This document shows, piece after piece, positions 39,877 through 48,671 of a DNA stretch of 64,000 nucleotides. The translations under genes were made by a program, and so were the position numbers. The notes under the pieces are model-generated. The model saw only the letters and a program-made list of their open reading frames with translations, did no database searches and had not been told where the DNA came from. How positions within the stretch are numbered: the stretch's first letter is position 1; each line of letters starts with the position of its first letter. Source of the DNA: Sulfuritalea sp. (GTDB lineage: Bacteria; Pseudomonadota; Gammaproteobacteria; Burkholderiales; Rhodocyclaceae); the NCBI GenBank assembly GCA_023229685.1, contig JALNYT010000005.1, positions 1-64,000 on the forward strand. Direction: 5' to 3'.

Positions 39877-40374
39877 TTAGCCGTTGATGCGGTGCGCCGG
39901 TACTAGGTCGAAGATCACCGAACATGCCGGGTAGGCGGCCAATGTGCCAATGTGGATGTCGACGTCCGGCTGGTCGTTGGTGCCCGTAACCTGCAGCACG
40001 TGCTCGGCGATGTCGCTGGGCTGCATACCGAGTTTGTGGCCGGCCCACTGGCGCACGCGACCGACGGTCGTCGCTGGGCGGAATTTGTGGTGTACCACCT
40101 CGGCGCCGAAGTGGACCTGAACTTCCACTTGTTTGCAGCGATGGATGTGGACACGGATGCCGTGTTCCTTCTTCAGGTCCTTGACGTGTGCCGCCTGTGC
40201 GTGGGCGTCATCGTCATCGTCCTCAACGGAGAGTGTTAGTTCGGAGGCGTCGATACCGGCCGGCAGCAGCGCCAGAGCCGCGCGCTTCAGGTCGTCGAGG
40301 GTGGCGTGATCGTCGATTTCGACGAGCTTGATGTCGGGGAAGTGTTCCGACTGAACATACACACGAGTTTGCAT
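39877..40374 (-). CDS. tandem beta-grasp ubiquitin-like protein
   Basis: 165 residues from ATG (MQTRVYVQSEHF), chosen because AGGAG lies 7 nt upstream. A longer frame upstream lacks codon bias. Two beta-grasp domains can be drawn: about 1-80 (VYVQSEHFPDIKLVEIDD, helix TLDDLKRAALALL, acidic EDDDDDAHAQ loop, then RVHIHR) and about 82-165 (VEVQVHFGAEVVHHKF, helix TVGRVRQWAGHKLG, then CSVIFDLVPAHRING). The protein ends in Gly165 without any tail, ready for adenylation by the E1-like enzyme. Two ubiquitin-like domains in one chain is the ISG15-like arrangement of BilA. The gene is 131 bp downstream of the helicase gene, the only real gap in the operon. Confidence 0.85.
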   Translation of the reverse strand: MQTRVYVQSEHFPDIKLVEIDDHATLDDLKRAALALLPAGIDASELTLSVEDDDDDAHAQAAHVKDLKKEHGIRVHIHRCKQVEVQVHFGAEVVHHKFRPATTVGRVRQWAGHKLGMQPSDIAEHVLQVTGTNDQPDVDIHIGTLAAYPACSVIFDLVPAHRING

Positions 40375-40504
40375 TTCTGTACTCCTATCGCTGGAAGCCG
40401 CGCGCCTTGCGCCGCTCATGAGTGATAAGTCGCAGAAACTTCGTGAAATCGGAAATCGAGGCAAGTGTCAGATTGGTTCGGCGTGTGCTTTCAACGGCAA
40501 CCCC

Positions 40505-43500
40505 TCATGCGGGACAGTGTGTGAAGTGCCTGCACCGTGGGCACTCCCAGCTTCCGGTCCTTGGAGTGAAGTCACCGGCGACTAATGACTTTAGACTCGC
40601 AGTGAAGGTGTCGTTGGTCAGCCTCACGTAGGGCGATACCGACGCCGAGGAACCCGTACTCAGGATGAAGACTTCGCCCGTGAACGAGTTTTTCGGATAG
40701 GCCGTTGTAAGCTGCATGAGAATCCACCGCAGAACTTTGTGCTGACGCGTGTATCGTCCAAATGGACGCACTCGTACGAAGCTAACCTTCACGACAGAGC
40801 CCGTCTTCTCTATCCGGTGGGGCGCGATGCGTAACGGCATACCATCGCATGTAATGTCGACAGGCTTCGGCATCCCGACTTGTTGCAGCTTCAACCAGAC
40901 ACGACCGTTCGAGAGCAGCTGTTCCGCGTATGCCTGCAAATGGGTTTGCGACGCTGCGTCAATATCAGTGATGGAGCTCAGTATGCGGGGTACCGTGTCT
41001 GCCGTGTTCCTTTGCAGGGTGCCATGGGGCACAAACAGGTCCGCCATGACAGCGCCTTCGATCAACGCGGCAGGATGCAATCCGGCTGCTGGTGTCAGCT
41101 GTCTCACGAAGTCGTAGTAGTAGCGACGAGGGCACACTCGATAGGTGAGAAGACCTGACAGTTCCACGACAGATGGGGCTGAACCAGGTGAAGCCGGCGT
41201 TGGCGGATTTGGTACCCTTACTCGCACCTCTTTGCCTTCGACTAGCTCAAGCAGGTGAGCCGCCTGACTGACGGCGTCGACACACTCCGCATCGAATCGC
41301 TGCTTGTTCTCATACATTACGAGATGCTTCTTTGCCCGTGACAAGGCCACATACAGCTTGTTCGATGCTTCGGTTTCGGCCTCGAAGTCATCGTTCGGGT
41401 TGATGGACTCCAACAGGGAACTGGGGACTAGATCCAGGTCATTCGAGACTTTGAAGTGGCGTGCATCGATGTCGACCAAATGTACGGCCTCGAATTCAAG
41501 ACCCTTGCTTTGATGAATGGTCATCACGGCGACGGCGTCGAGAGTGTCAGCCTCAGGAGGCGGAATACGAAGTTCTCGGTCATCGCCGATCCGGAGTCGG
41601 CGCCGCAGACGTGTGATAAAGCTTCCGACCGTTTGATAGCTGCAAGCTCCATCAGGCACCCGCAGGTAGTAGATCAACTGCCACAGTGCCAGGCGGCGGG
41701 AGACATCCAGAATAGTGTCGCCCAGGAGATGGGGGTGAAGAATCGAAGTTCTGTCCAGAAGAAGGGAACAAACGACGTCCCAGGGTGAGTCCGTCGACTT
41801 TACCCCGTCGAAGACGGCTGACCACTGCTGAACGGCTGAAAGGCCAGCTGTTGAAAGTCCAGCGGGAGGGGCATCGAGCCAGGAAAGTGCCATTGGTCGG
41901 CTTGCCTTGAGCCAACTGAGCAGTAGTTCGACATCGGCAGGAGGGATTCCCAGCCCCGGTAGTCGGGCTACGCGGAGAAGGCCACTACCCGATCGGTCCA
42001 CGAACAGTTGCAGCAGTGCCAGCAGGTCCTTTACTTCCGGCCGTTGGAAGATGTCCCCTAAATGGAGGGCGGGAACCCCAGCGGCGTTCAAGGCATCCGC
42101 CGTGGCCCCGCAGGTGTCGTGTGTGCTCGCTAGAATGACTTGGTTCCGGTATGACACTCCTAGCGAATGCAATCTGCGAACGTGCGCAGCAATTTCGCCT
42201 TGAACAACGTCATCGTTCGCACACTGAATGTGCCGAGGCTTGATACCACTGGCTCCGCGTACGGGATCTACATCATCAAGGGGCAATACCATTTGTAGCG
42301 GGTTTCCGTCGCGCCCTGTGTGCTCGAAAACGCGAACGATTTCCTCGAAACTCCGGCGGTTCTCGTTGAGTGGAAACGTCTTGTGAACGGGGAAGTCATC
42401 GCCGAAGCAGACAATGTTGCGCATTGACGCTCCGCGGAAACGGTAGATGGCTTGTCGCGCGTCGCCAACGACCCAGAGACTCTCGGCGTGAGCCGCCAGA
42501 GCCTTAACCAGTTCAGCGCTCGCACGGTTGACGTCCTGGTACTCGTCTACCAAGAGGTGCCTGAAGCACCCTATGCTGGCCTTGAACTTGGAGTAGTCGC
42601 TGCTAAGTGCTACCGCCGTCAACATGACCAAGTCGCCCATGTCCACCATGGTGCCCGAGGCACGCATTTTGGTCTCGTAGCACCGGTAAAGTTTGACGAT
42701 GTCTCGCTGCTTAGCGAGGGTCTCGGAAGATGTCTTTGGTGCTGACTTCTCGACCGCGGCGGCGAACTGGCTGACATCGGCGAGTTCATCTTTGGCTCTC
42801 TGAATGGTCTTCACGACCTCATTTAGCCAGTCGAGTGGGTCCCCAAGAGGGTTGAATGCATTCAACCCGAGCCCATAGATATGTGGCTCGAGCACCGCAA
42901 TCTGGGCCATTTTGTCCGCGACGCCGAAGCGAGGATTGAGGCCAAACTGCTCATGATTCTTGCGCAGAAACTCGAGGCCGAACGCGTGGAAGGTGCCAAC
43001 CCAGATGTCGTGAGCGTCCTCTATTCCAAGCGCCTGGAGTCGGTCGATTAGCTCCCTAGCCGCTCGATTCGAGAAGGTCAGCAAGAGTATCTCGCTGGGT
43101 TTCACACCATTCGAAAGCAGATGCTGTACTCGCAACAGCAGGGTTGTCGTTTTACCCGTTCCTGGGCCCGCGACAATCAGAGACGTGCGTGCTTTCGATT
43201 CAGCCGCCTTTGCCTGCTCTTTGGTCGGGGTGATCGGTTCGTCGACCGACTCCTCATTCGCCTGCGGATCAGGGAGGAGCAGTCCATCCAAGAGCTGCTG
43301 GCGCACCAGCTCCAGTGGCAAGTCTAGATCCTTCTGAAGTTGCTGGGCTGTCTTCCCAGCTAGGAAGAGAGCGCGAGCCACTTCGCGAGGAAGCAGCAAC
43401 TCTCGCGCAAAGATATTGGCTTGCAGCTCCGAACGTTCCCGAGCGCCGTATGCTTCAACCTTCTGTGCTCCGAACGTGTCACCGTCTTTGGGGTTCAACG

Positions 43501-43825
43501 TGGAGTCAATGACCTTGTGGCAGCTGTCGTTGGTCTCCGGGTGCAATTTCCAGTGACCGAACTCGTGAGCAATTAGGAATGCCCGGTCGCCGCTCGACAC
43601 GTCGTTTCTGATAACGATTTGTCGCAGGCTTCGCAACAAAACGGCATCAGCGCCACCAAGTGCAGAATCGCTTGGATGTGCGGGGGTGATCTCAAAGTCT
43701 TCGGCATTCTCTTCAGCTACAGCATCTAGGAGGATGCTGGATGGAATGCCTGAAGGAGCTGAGCCTTTGAATAACTGCTTTCGGAGCTCTCGCGCAGCTT
43801 CTCTTGCGCGATGAAATGGTTTCAA
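40505..43825 (-). CDS. ImmA-type metallopeptidase fused to UvrD-like helicase with Fe-S nuclease-like C-terminus
   Basis: 1106 residues, TTG start overlapping the upstream stop (TTGA), AGAGGA 7 nt upstream. An ImmA/IrrE-like peptidase is at about 1-165, with HEFGH at 87-91 and the third ligand probably in RSELQANIFARELLLP. A UvrD/PcrA-type SF1 helicase is at about 195-880: Walker A AGPGTGKTTT (220-227), DEYQD at 427-431, WVVGDARQAIYRFRG and TIHQSKGLEFE. The C-terminus has a cysteine in TYRVCPRRYYYDF and C1095-x2-C1098-x5-C1104, the four-cysteine Fe-S pattern of AddB/Cas4 nucleases. The acidic catalytic residues between them are not obvious, so nuclease activity is doubtful. The fusion could couple sensing or cleavage of a repressor to DNA processing. 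Confidence 0.87.
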   Translation of the reverse strand: MKPFHRAREAARELRKQLFKGSAPSGIPSSILLDAVAEENAEDFEITPAHPSDSALGGADAVLLRSLRQIVIRNDVSSGDRAFLIAHEFGHWKLHPETNDSCHKVIDSTLNPKDGDTFGAQKVEAYGARERSELQANIFARELLLPREVARALFLAGKTAQQLQKDLDLPLELVRQQLLDGLLLPDPQANEESVDEPITPTKEQAKAAESKARTSLIVAGPGTGKTTTLLLRVQHLLSNGVKPSEILLLTFSNRAARELIDRLQALGIEDAHDIWVGTFHAFGLEFLRKNHEQFGLNPRFGVADKMAQIAVLEPHIYGLGLNAFNPLGDPLDWLNEVVKTIQRAKDELADVSQFAAAVEKSAPKTSSETLAKQRDIVKLYRCYETKMRASGTMVDMGDLVMLTAVALSSDYSKFKASIGCFRHLLVDEYQDVNRASAELVKALAAHAESLWVVGDARQAIYRFRGASMRNIVCFGDDFPVHKTFPLNENRRSFEEIVRVFEHTGRDGNPLQMVLPLDDVDPVRGASGIKPRHIQCANDDVVQGEIAAHVRRLHSLGVSYRNQVILASTHDTCGATADALNAAGVPALHLGDIFQRPEVKDLLALLQLFVDRSGSGLLRVARLPGLGIPPADVELLLSWLKASRPMALSWLDAPPAGLSTAGLSAVQQWSAVFDGVKSTDSPWDVVCSLLLDRTSILHPHLLGDTILDVSRRLALWQLIYYLRVPDGACSYQTVGSFITRLRRRLRIGDDRELRIPPPEADTLDAVAVMTIHQSKGLEFEAVHLVDIDARHFKVSNDLDLVPSSLLESINPNDDFEAETEASNKLYVALSRAKKHLVMYENKQRFDAECVDAVSQAAHLLELVEGKEVRVRVPNPPTPASPGSAPSVVELSGLLTYRVCPRRYYYDFVRQLTPAAGLHPAALIEGAVMADLFVPHGTLQRNTADTVPRILSSITDIDAASQTHLQAYAEQLLSNGRVWLKLQQVGMPKPVDITCDGMPLRIAPHRIEKTGSVVKVSFVRVRPFGRYTRQHKVLRWILMQLTTAYPKNSFTGEVFILSTGSSASVSPYVRLTNDTFTASLKSLVAGDFTPRTGSWECPRCRHFTHCPA

Positions 43826-44463
43826 GGTGAGTCCTCTTTTCCTTGGAGCGCCAGTAAGCGACTCTTCTCCTCATCCGAGACTGGTAGCGAGTGCACCGCG
43901 CTTTCCCACGTCTCTTTGACGGGTGCATTGGGCTTATCTGAGGCCCTGTAGCGACGGCCCACCGCCATAGTGCCCGCAAGGATTTGCTGCAAGGCTACAA
44001 GCGTGACATTCAGGTGGTTGGCTATGCTCCCGAGGACTCTTGATGGCACGTTCTTGACAGAGTTCGTAAGTATCTTCTGCAGAAGCAGAGTCGAGCCCCC
44101 CAATTGAGCTGCAGCAGCAGTTCGCCGAAGTTCTCCGCCGGCTAAGTTCGCCACAGCCTTCTTAGCAGCTTCCGTGTCGTCGGTTTGACCAGCCTTTTGG
44201 TCAAGTGCATGAAGGCGGTTGAGCACAAAGCTCTGTAGCCGGGAGATCGATTCCTCAGAAACCATGGGCGGAACAGTCACATTCTCGGGCTCAGGAGCTG
44301 CGTCGTGCGATGCCCAGAGAGCCGCAAACTCCAGGATGTCGGCTCTGTATTCAGGGTACGCTTTGCAAGCTCGAAGCACCATGTCAGTAGATGGCTCATC
44401 GGCCGAGAAGAAGAACTCGTCCAGAACTTCCTCGAGCGACAGCCTACGCTTGGGCGATGTCAT
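43822..44463 (-). CDS. putative regulator preceding the ImmA-helicase
   Basis: 213 residues. The start overlaps the sigma-like gene stop (ATGA) and its own stop overlaps the TTG start of the helicase. The opening TSPKRRLSLEEVLDEFFFSA is followed by a helical part (ACKAYPEYRADILEFAALW). The second half (QLGGSTLLLQKILTNSVKNVPSRVLGSIANHLNVTLVALQQIL) has the look of a helix-turn-helix with SRVLGSIANHLNV. Genes of this kind often sit beside ImmA-type peptidases, which inactivate them. I infer a repressor or anti-sigma factor that the peptidase cleaves. No family name could be given with certainty. Confidence 0.62.
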   Translation of the reverse strand: MTSPKRRLSLEEVLDEFFFSADEPSTDMVLRACKAYPEYRADILEFAALWASHDAAPEPENVTVPPMVSEESISRLQSFVLNRLHALDQKAGQTDDTEAAKKAVANLAGGELRRTAAAAQLGGSTLLLQKILTNSVKNVPSRVLGSIANHLNVTLVALQQILAGTMAVGRRYRASDKPNAPVKETWESAVHSLPVSDEEKSRLLALQGKEDSP

Positions 44464-45218
44464 TGCTTGAACTCCTTCTGAATCTTTTCGAGGGCTGCAT
44501 TCTTGTAATTGTTGATGCACTTTGTGGTCACACCCAGGGCGGTGGCAACATCCTTAACCTTCATTTCCTTGACCTTGAGCATTATGTAGGTGGAGTATTC
44601 GTTCTTGGTCAAGATTGCCTGCAACCTCGCGGAGACCAAGGCGTATTCTTGCTTTGCCGCAAGAGCGTCAGCGGGTGTCGCGTCTTGACGGAGCGCCGTA
44701 ACCTCACGGATCGTCTTTTCCGGGTCCTCATCCTCGGGAGAGTGGTCCATGGCGTCGAGGCTGTCCTGGCACTTCCGTTTCTTCGCAAGCAGGCGCCGCT
44801 GGAAGTCCAGGGCCCGACGCTTAAAAAGCTGGCCGAAGAGTTTCTCGGCATGCGTGGCGTCACTAGGTCGGGTGACTATGCACTCCCATACGTATTGGGA
44901 AAGTTCCTCAGCAGCCTGGTCAAGGGTCCCGATGATTCCTGGGACGATGCGGCTTCGCAAGGCGAAACCCTTGGCCAAGGAAAGCAGGCGTATGGACAGG
45001 CTTCTGGAAAAAAGTCCTATTCGGCCCTTGTCGCCGGCCTCACGTGCCCGTCGGAAGAGACGGAACACCTGCTCGTCGGGGACGAACTCCGGATCATGTT
45101 CCCAGTCTGTGCGCGCGAGCCTATCACGCAAGGTAGGTTCGGGCAGGGCCTCTAAGGCCGAATCGAGATCGCTTGTATGCATCTTCCTTGTCCATTCGTC
45201 ACGCTGAACACCCCCCAT
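44460..45218 (-). CDS. sigma-70-like (ECF-type) transcription factor
   Basis: 252 residues, or 240 if the in-frame ATG at MHTSDLDSAL is used. The ribosome site is unclear for both. The central part (ELSQYVWECIVTRP, then LFGQLFKRRALDFQRR) resembles sigma region 2. The C-terminal region 4 helix-turn-helix is clear: KVKDVATALGVTTKCINNYKNAALEKI. A KRKCQDSLDAMDHSPEDEDPE linker lies between them. It is the first gene of the eight-gene operon and probably directs its transcription. This makes the operon look self-activating, held down by the next gene. The sigma call rests on region 4 and is moderate for region 2. Confidence 0.7.
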   Translation of the reverse strand: MGGVQRDEWTRKMHTSDLDSALEALPEPTLRDRLARTDWEHDPEFVPDEQVFRLFRRAREAGDKGRIGLFSRSLSIRLLSLAKGFALRSRIVPGIIGTLDQAAEELSQYVWECIVTRPSDATHAEKLFGQLFKRRALDFQRRLLAKKRKCQDSLDAMDHSPEDEDPEKTIREVTALRQDATPADALAAKQEYALVSARLQAILTKNEYSTYIMLKVKEMKVKDVATALGVTTKCINNYKNAALEKIQKEFKQ

Positions 45219-45643
45219 TCAATCTATCGCGGAGGACGTTCCCCCCCCAACTACATGACTAAGTCGCAAGACAGGTCAAAAATCGGAAAGGGACAGGCTA
45301 TGCAATCTTCGCCACTCAATGGGTTGGTTAGACAGCAGCGATGGGCCCACTGGCGAATTGCGTTATTAGTATGACCGGTAAGGAACCCTTGCACTAGATG
45401 TGCAATATGCTCCAGCTCGAGGCGTGGCTACTCCCAGTTTACTTTGATCCCTGATTTCGCCATTGACGCCCCGCAGTAGTGCGGTCGATTTCACTCATGG
45501 CAGATTTAACGCTTGGATAGAACCTCAACTATCTATTTCAGGCTCTCGCGGCCAATCCTGTCTGCATAGCCAGGATGACGTTGGCGTACCACCGAACACG
45601 AACGTCGATTAAGTTGCTAACGCCATCAAATTGCGTTGGGGTG
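45219..45643. other. intergenic region upstream of the conjugation operon
   Basis: 425 bp between the sigma-like gene and the recombinase remnant. It should hold the operon promoter at its left end. No boxes could be placed with confidence. A C-run (45211-45216) sits just inside the start of the sigma-like gene, and another (45243-45249) lies about 25 bp upstream of it. Confidence 0.4.
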
Positions 45644-46613
45644 CTACCACTGTAAGCGATGCTTTCTCTCCGTTTCCTTGTGGTGCTCATCATCCTCGGG
45701 GTGCAAATAATGGCTAGTTGTGGAAATCGATTCATACCCAAGGTTGCCCCTCACGTGCATTAGATCCATATTGGCGCTTGCCATGCTCGTCCCAGCGGTA
45801 TGTCGGAGCCAGTGTGCAGAGGCATCCTCAAGGAGCGCGGCGACGCGCTCTGAGTCAGGGCCACGGAGACGAATTCGTTCCGCTGTCCGCAAGAAGACTT
45901 CCTTCACGATCAGATGCACCGCACTTCGGGTCAGCGGCCGCAGTTTGCCACCCTACCGGGAGGAGGAGGGGAGTGGACTCGCCCGGAACAGTGAAAGGCG
46001 TCAGTCGGTTCTCACGCCGATAGCGGGCCAGTTCGACCATCAGTTCGTTCGTTGCTGGCACGAGGCGAATCTTGTCGCCTTTGCCAGTGATTTCGAGCCA
46101 CCAGCGTTCCTCGCCATCATTGTCACGACGGCAGAAGAAGTCGCCCATGGAATCCCCGTGACCTCGGAGATGCGTAGCCCGTATATAAAGAGCAGCGAAA
46201 ACAGCCACCGCACTCGAAAGTAGTGCTCGCGCTCCCGGTTCAATTCCCGTGGCATCGACTCGACGGAAGCCTTGACCTCCCGCCAAAGCTCTTCATCAGG
46301 GTGATCCGCAGCTTTGCTTTCCGTTGTCTCTGACGAGACAGAGACAACGGGTTCCCGCCCAATATCCAGCCATTCACCAACCACGAAGACAGCGTATTCA
46401 GGATCACGATCGCTTGGCGCTGGCTGGTGGCTGAAAGTGACCCAGCAAACGATCGCCAGTCAGGTTCGAACCGCGACTATTTTCGTCGGGCTTTCATAAC
46501 CCAACGTTCCGTTGGCTGTGGATCGCTCAGGAATGGCTGATAAACCAACAGATCCTCATGGGTCAGCGACGACGAGGGCTTTTCGAGCTCGATCACCCGG
46601 CCCTGAAGGGATG
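45644..46613 (-). pseudogene. tyrosine recombinase/integrase remnant
   Basis: Pieces of one integrase are readable in three frames. The N-terminal part (about 46613-46330) reads LTHEDLLVYQPFLSDPQP, an in-frame TAG after MKARRK, then PDWRSFAGSLSATSQRQAI and a SSWLVNGWILGGNPLSL core-binding segment. Next, LFSLLFIYGLRISEVTG holds the catalytic Arg. A further frame gives WWLEITGKGDKIRLVPATNE. The last frame gives HWLRHTAGTSMASANMD (HxxR) and a Tyr in STTSHYLHPEDDEH. At least two frameshifts and one stop destroy it. It is a site-specific integrase of the XerC/D-phage type that probably once mobilised this island. It lies between the conjugation operon and the disrupted comEC gene. Confidence 0.8.
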
Positions 46614-47001
46614 TCAGGCAAAGTCAAACCGGCGCGATTGGGCGTTCGGCCAACTGCTCGTAACCGTCCAGACTAGGACTTTAATGTCTGACTCAAAAAC
46701 TGGAACAAGAGTATTTGTTCGACGAAATGATAACCCATTGATTTGGCGCACATCAGGTTCTTGCCTTATTCTTTTGATGTTCCTGTCATTTGTTGGATGC
46801 GAAGAACAGGCGCGAGCTGCCCAATTTGTCCAATTCCGTAGTTCCTACAGAAGCTTCATAAAATCAGTTTGTTACTATTCTGAAGTACAACTATTTGTCC
46901 GTCGCGATGGCTTGAAACAGGCCGCTGGAGTAGAAGTATTTGTTCGAAAATGGTCGGAATAGGACTATTTGTCGGAGAGTAGAACTTAAACGTAGTTTAC
47001 C
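46614..47001. other. island end sequence before truncated comEC
   Basis: About 390 bp without a supported gene. It is AT-richer than its surroundings and carries the short direct repeats listed separately. Core comEC sequence resumes at about 47002. Confidence 0.5.
46709..46976 (+). repeat. short direct repeats, possible transposase-binding end
   Basis: tatttgttcg at about 46712 and 46937, tatttgtccg at about 46892 and tatttgtcgg at about 46966, each preceded by g or c. The last lies about 35 bp before comEC sequence resumes. Several same-direction copies crowded at the edge of an insertion resemble the multiple transposase sites at ends of Tn7-like or related elements. No transposase gene for such an element is in the window. 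Confidence 0.55.
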
Positions 47002-48642
47002 AATGCCGAGTTGTGGCAGACCTTCGCCCGCACCGGGATCACCCACCTGATGAGCATCTCCGGCCTGCATATCACCATGTTCGCCGGTCTCGCCTATGCA
47101 CTGATCAACTGGCTGTGGCGGCGTTCGGCGAAGTTGCCGCTGCGCTTGCCGGCGCAGCATGCGGCGGCGGCCGGCGGCTTTCTCGCCGCCTTCCTCTACT
47201 GCCTGCTGGCCGGCTTCGCGGTGCCGGCGCAACGCACCCTCTACATGCTCGGCGTGGTGGCCGCCGCCCGCCTGTGGGGTCGCGAAGTGGCGGCCTCGCG
47301 CGTGCTGTTGCTGGCGCTGCTGCTGGTGCTGCTGCTCGATTCGTGGGCGGTGCTGGCAGCCGGCTTCTGGCTCTCCTTCGGCGCGGTGGCGTTGTTGTTT
47401 CACATCGGCAGCGGGCGGCTGGGGCCGGCGCACTGGCTGATCGAATGGGGGCGTGCGCAATGGGCCGTCACGCTGGGCATGCTGCCGGCGCTGCTGGCCC
47501 TGTTCCAGCAGTTCTCGCTGGTCTCGCCGCTGGCCAATGCGGTGGCGATTCCCGTCGTCAGCCTCGTCATCACGCCACTGGTGCTGGCTGGCGCCTTGCC
47601 CTTTCTCGATCCGCTGCTGCTACTGGCGCATCTGCTTACGACCTGGCTGATGGCCTTTATCGATTGGCTCGCCGGGTTGCCGCTGGCGATGTGGCAGCAG
47701 GCCGCGCCGCCGCCATGGGCGGTCTTGCTGGCACTGGCGGGCGGGGTCTGGCTGCTGCTGCCGCGCGGCTTCCCGGCGCGCTGGCTGGGGCTGTTGGCGT
47801 TTCTGCCGCTGCTGACGGTGGTGCCGCCGCGCCCGGCGCCTGGTGAGGCCGAAGTCACGGTGCTCGATGTCGGTCAGGGGCTGGCGATTCATGTCCAGAC
47901 CGCGACGCACGATCTGTTGTTCGATGCCGGGCCGGCCTTTTCGGCGGATGCCGACAGCGGCAATCGCATCATCGCGCCCTACCTGCGGGCGATGGGCGTG
48001 CGCCGACTGGATCTGCTGGTGATCAGCCATGCCGACAAGGATCACGAGGGCGGCGCGGCATCGGTGCTGGCGGCGCTGCCGGTGACGATACTGAAGAGCT
48101 CCCTGCCTTTCGAGCACGTCTTGTCGGCCCAACCCGTGCCGCAAGAGCCCTGCCACGATGGCGACGGCTGGAACTGGGACGGCGTGCGCTTCGCGATGCT
48201 GCATCCCGGCGCCGAGCCGCTTTCGCGCAAGACCAACGATGTGAGCTGCGTGCTGCGCGTGACGGCGGGCGGCAGGTCCCTGCTGCTGACCTCGGACATC
48301 GAGGCGGTTTCGGAAACTGCGCTGCTCGAACGCCATTCGGCCGGTCTGAGGTCCGCGGCGATGACGGTGCCCCATCACGGCAGCCGGACTTCATCGACAC
48401 CCGAGTTCATCGCCGCCGTGGCGGCGCGCGATGTAATCTTCCCGGTTGGCTACCGCAATCATTACGGCCATCCCAAGCAAGACGTCGTCGCACGCTATGT
48501 ACAAAGCGGCGCCCGCATGCATCGGACGGACTTCGACGGTGCGGTGGCGGTCGGCCTCGGCAGCGGGGGCATCGTTTTCCGGCATGAGCGTGAGGAGCGG
48601 CGGCGCTACTGGCACGCCCGGCCAATCGAATTGGACCGATAA
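47002..48642 (+). pseudogene. comEC: comEC, 5'-truncated by insertion
   Basis: ComEC is the inner-membrane channel for DNA uptake in competence. The reading frame resumes inside the competence domain at NAELWQTFARTGI, followed by the diagnostic THLMSISGLHITMFAGLAYA. Many membrane segments follow (to about codon 275), and then the C-terminal metallo-beta-lactamase-like domain (VTVLDVGQGLAIHVQT, ISHADKDHEGG, TVPHHGSRTS). A full ComEC has about 750-800 residues. Here roughly the first 200-240 are missing and an in-frame stop lies five codons upstream. A TTG at 47011 could start a 543-residue fragment, but a channel without its N-terminal part is unlikely to work. Confidence 0.85.
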
Positions 48643-48671
48643 TCCACGCTCGAACATTTCCTGCGGCTGCC

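Noticed and set aside
37519..40374. PRTRC-type ThiF/JAB plasmid system
   Set aside because: Those loci carry other conserved genes (PRTRC A-F and ParB-like) that are not present, and the tandem beta-grasp Ubl plus E2 fit Bil/Bub systems better.
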